Source: Saprospiraceae bacterium (lineage in GTDB: Bacteria > Bacteroidota > Bacteroidia > Chitinophagales > Saprospiraceae). Taken from it: DNA of 64,000 bases. A program made the translations under genes and the position numbers. Positions 63,933 to 64,000 of this stretch are shown here, in pieces. The stretch is from contig JADJYH010000006.1 in assembly GCA_016719855.1 (NCBI GenBank), positions 1-64,000 on the forward strand, written 5' to 3'. Below the pieces are notes generated by a model, which saw nothing but the letters and a program-made list of their open reading frames with translations, was not told the origin of the DNA and ran no database searches. Every line of letters begins with the position of its first letter. Position 1 is the stretch's first letter.

Positions 63933-64000
63933 GGCGTATTTCTTCCTTGTTTAACCCGAATTTGGTAGGCTCTGTAAACCAGTGCTGCAATGCCAAAGAA
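63929..64000 (-). CDS. C-terminal end of a membrane transporter (partial)
   Basis: Twenty-three codons (FFGIAALVYRAYQIRVKQGR then NTP) end at TGA 63929. They look like a final transmembrane helix and basic tail. The four-base overlap with a small single-helix protein suggests a sodium-coupled transporter of the NSS or SSS type, but only the end is in the window, so the family is inferred. Confidence 0.45.
   Translation of the reverse strand, partial: FFGIAALVYRAYQIRVKQGRNTP

Noticed and set aside
63433..63996. 187-codon minus-strand frame across the window end
   Set aside because: It crosses the terminator hairpin and the methyltransferase in the wrong frame; the transporter end and small protein explain the region better.

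Overview
The window looks like a chromosomal segment of an aquatic or sludge-type Bacteroidota, most likely near Saprospiraceae. The evidence is the promoter form TAnnTTTG seen upstream of many genes, the lack of clear Shine-Dalgarno sequences, a type IX secretion C-terminal sorting domain remnant, lipoproteins with typical lipoboxes, two-component propeller histidine kinases, GIN-domain and DUF3098 proteins, and an Rnf complex next to a very large pyruvate:ferredoxin oxidoreductase. No rRNA, phage, insertion sequence or CRISPR array was seen.

Layout. 0-4 kb: a PIN toxin-antitoxin pair, a flavin transferase (ApbE), a methyltransferase and a cysteine desulfurase. 4-10 kb: a histidine-kinase-like/AraC fusion regulator followed by five small secreted or outer-membrane proteins of unknown role. 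10-16 kb: FabH-like ketosynthase and a LytTR/propeller two-component pair. 16-21 kb: a degraded T9SS-cargo gene, an intracellular subtilase, FtsX, DUF3098, TruB and YigZ. 21-28 kb: OmpA-like and helix-hairpin-helix proteins, RimM, MnmA, RlpA, a GIN lipoprotein, tRNA-Thr(CGT) and tRNA-Pro(CGG). 28-37 kb: a P-type calcium-type ATPase and small stress, lipoprotein, acetyltransferase and glyoxalase genes. 37-44 kb: FtsH, a tightly overlapping operon of uncharacterised membrane and SRPBCC proteins, an outer-membrane barrel and a DUF6544 protein. 44-49 kb: glucokinase, DUF6064, universal stress protein and an NhaD sodium/proton antiporter with a 46-residue partner. 49-62 kb: one long minus-strand array, nifJ-rnfC-rnfD-rnfG-rnfE-rnfA-small Cys-rich protein-FNR-rnfB-dihydroorotate-dehydrogenase-like. 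62-64 kb: HEPN protein, unknown membrane protein, methyltransferase, and the end of a transporter with a second small partner.

The genes of 46-62 kb fit together as a redox and ion module. Pyruvate oxidation by NifJ yields reduced ferredoxin. Rnf can couple its oxidation by NAD to ion export, the embedded FNR can send electrons to NADP, and NhaD exchanges sodium for protons. ApbE at the left end is the enzyme type that attaches FMN to RnfG and RnfD.

Read with care: roughly twenty genes are split by single-base gains or losses, most of them in homopolymers, and one stretch (about 32320-32460) is almost pure homopolymer. This pattern is better explained by uncorrected long-read error than by gene decay. 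I therefore annotate such genes over their full span and give the position of each break. Short-period (7 and 8 base) inverted repeats and long perfect hairpins mark several intergenic regions and are the least explained structures here.
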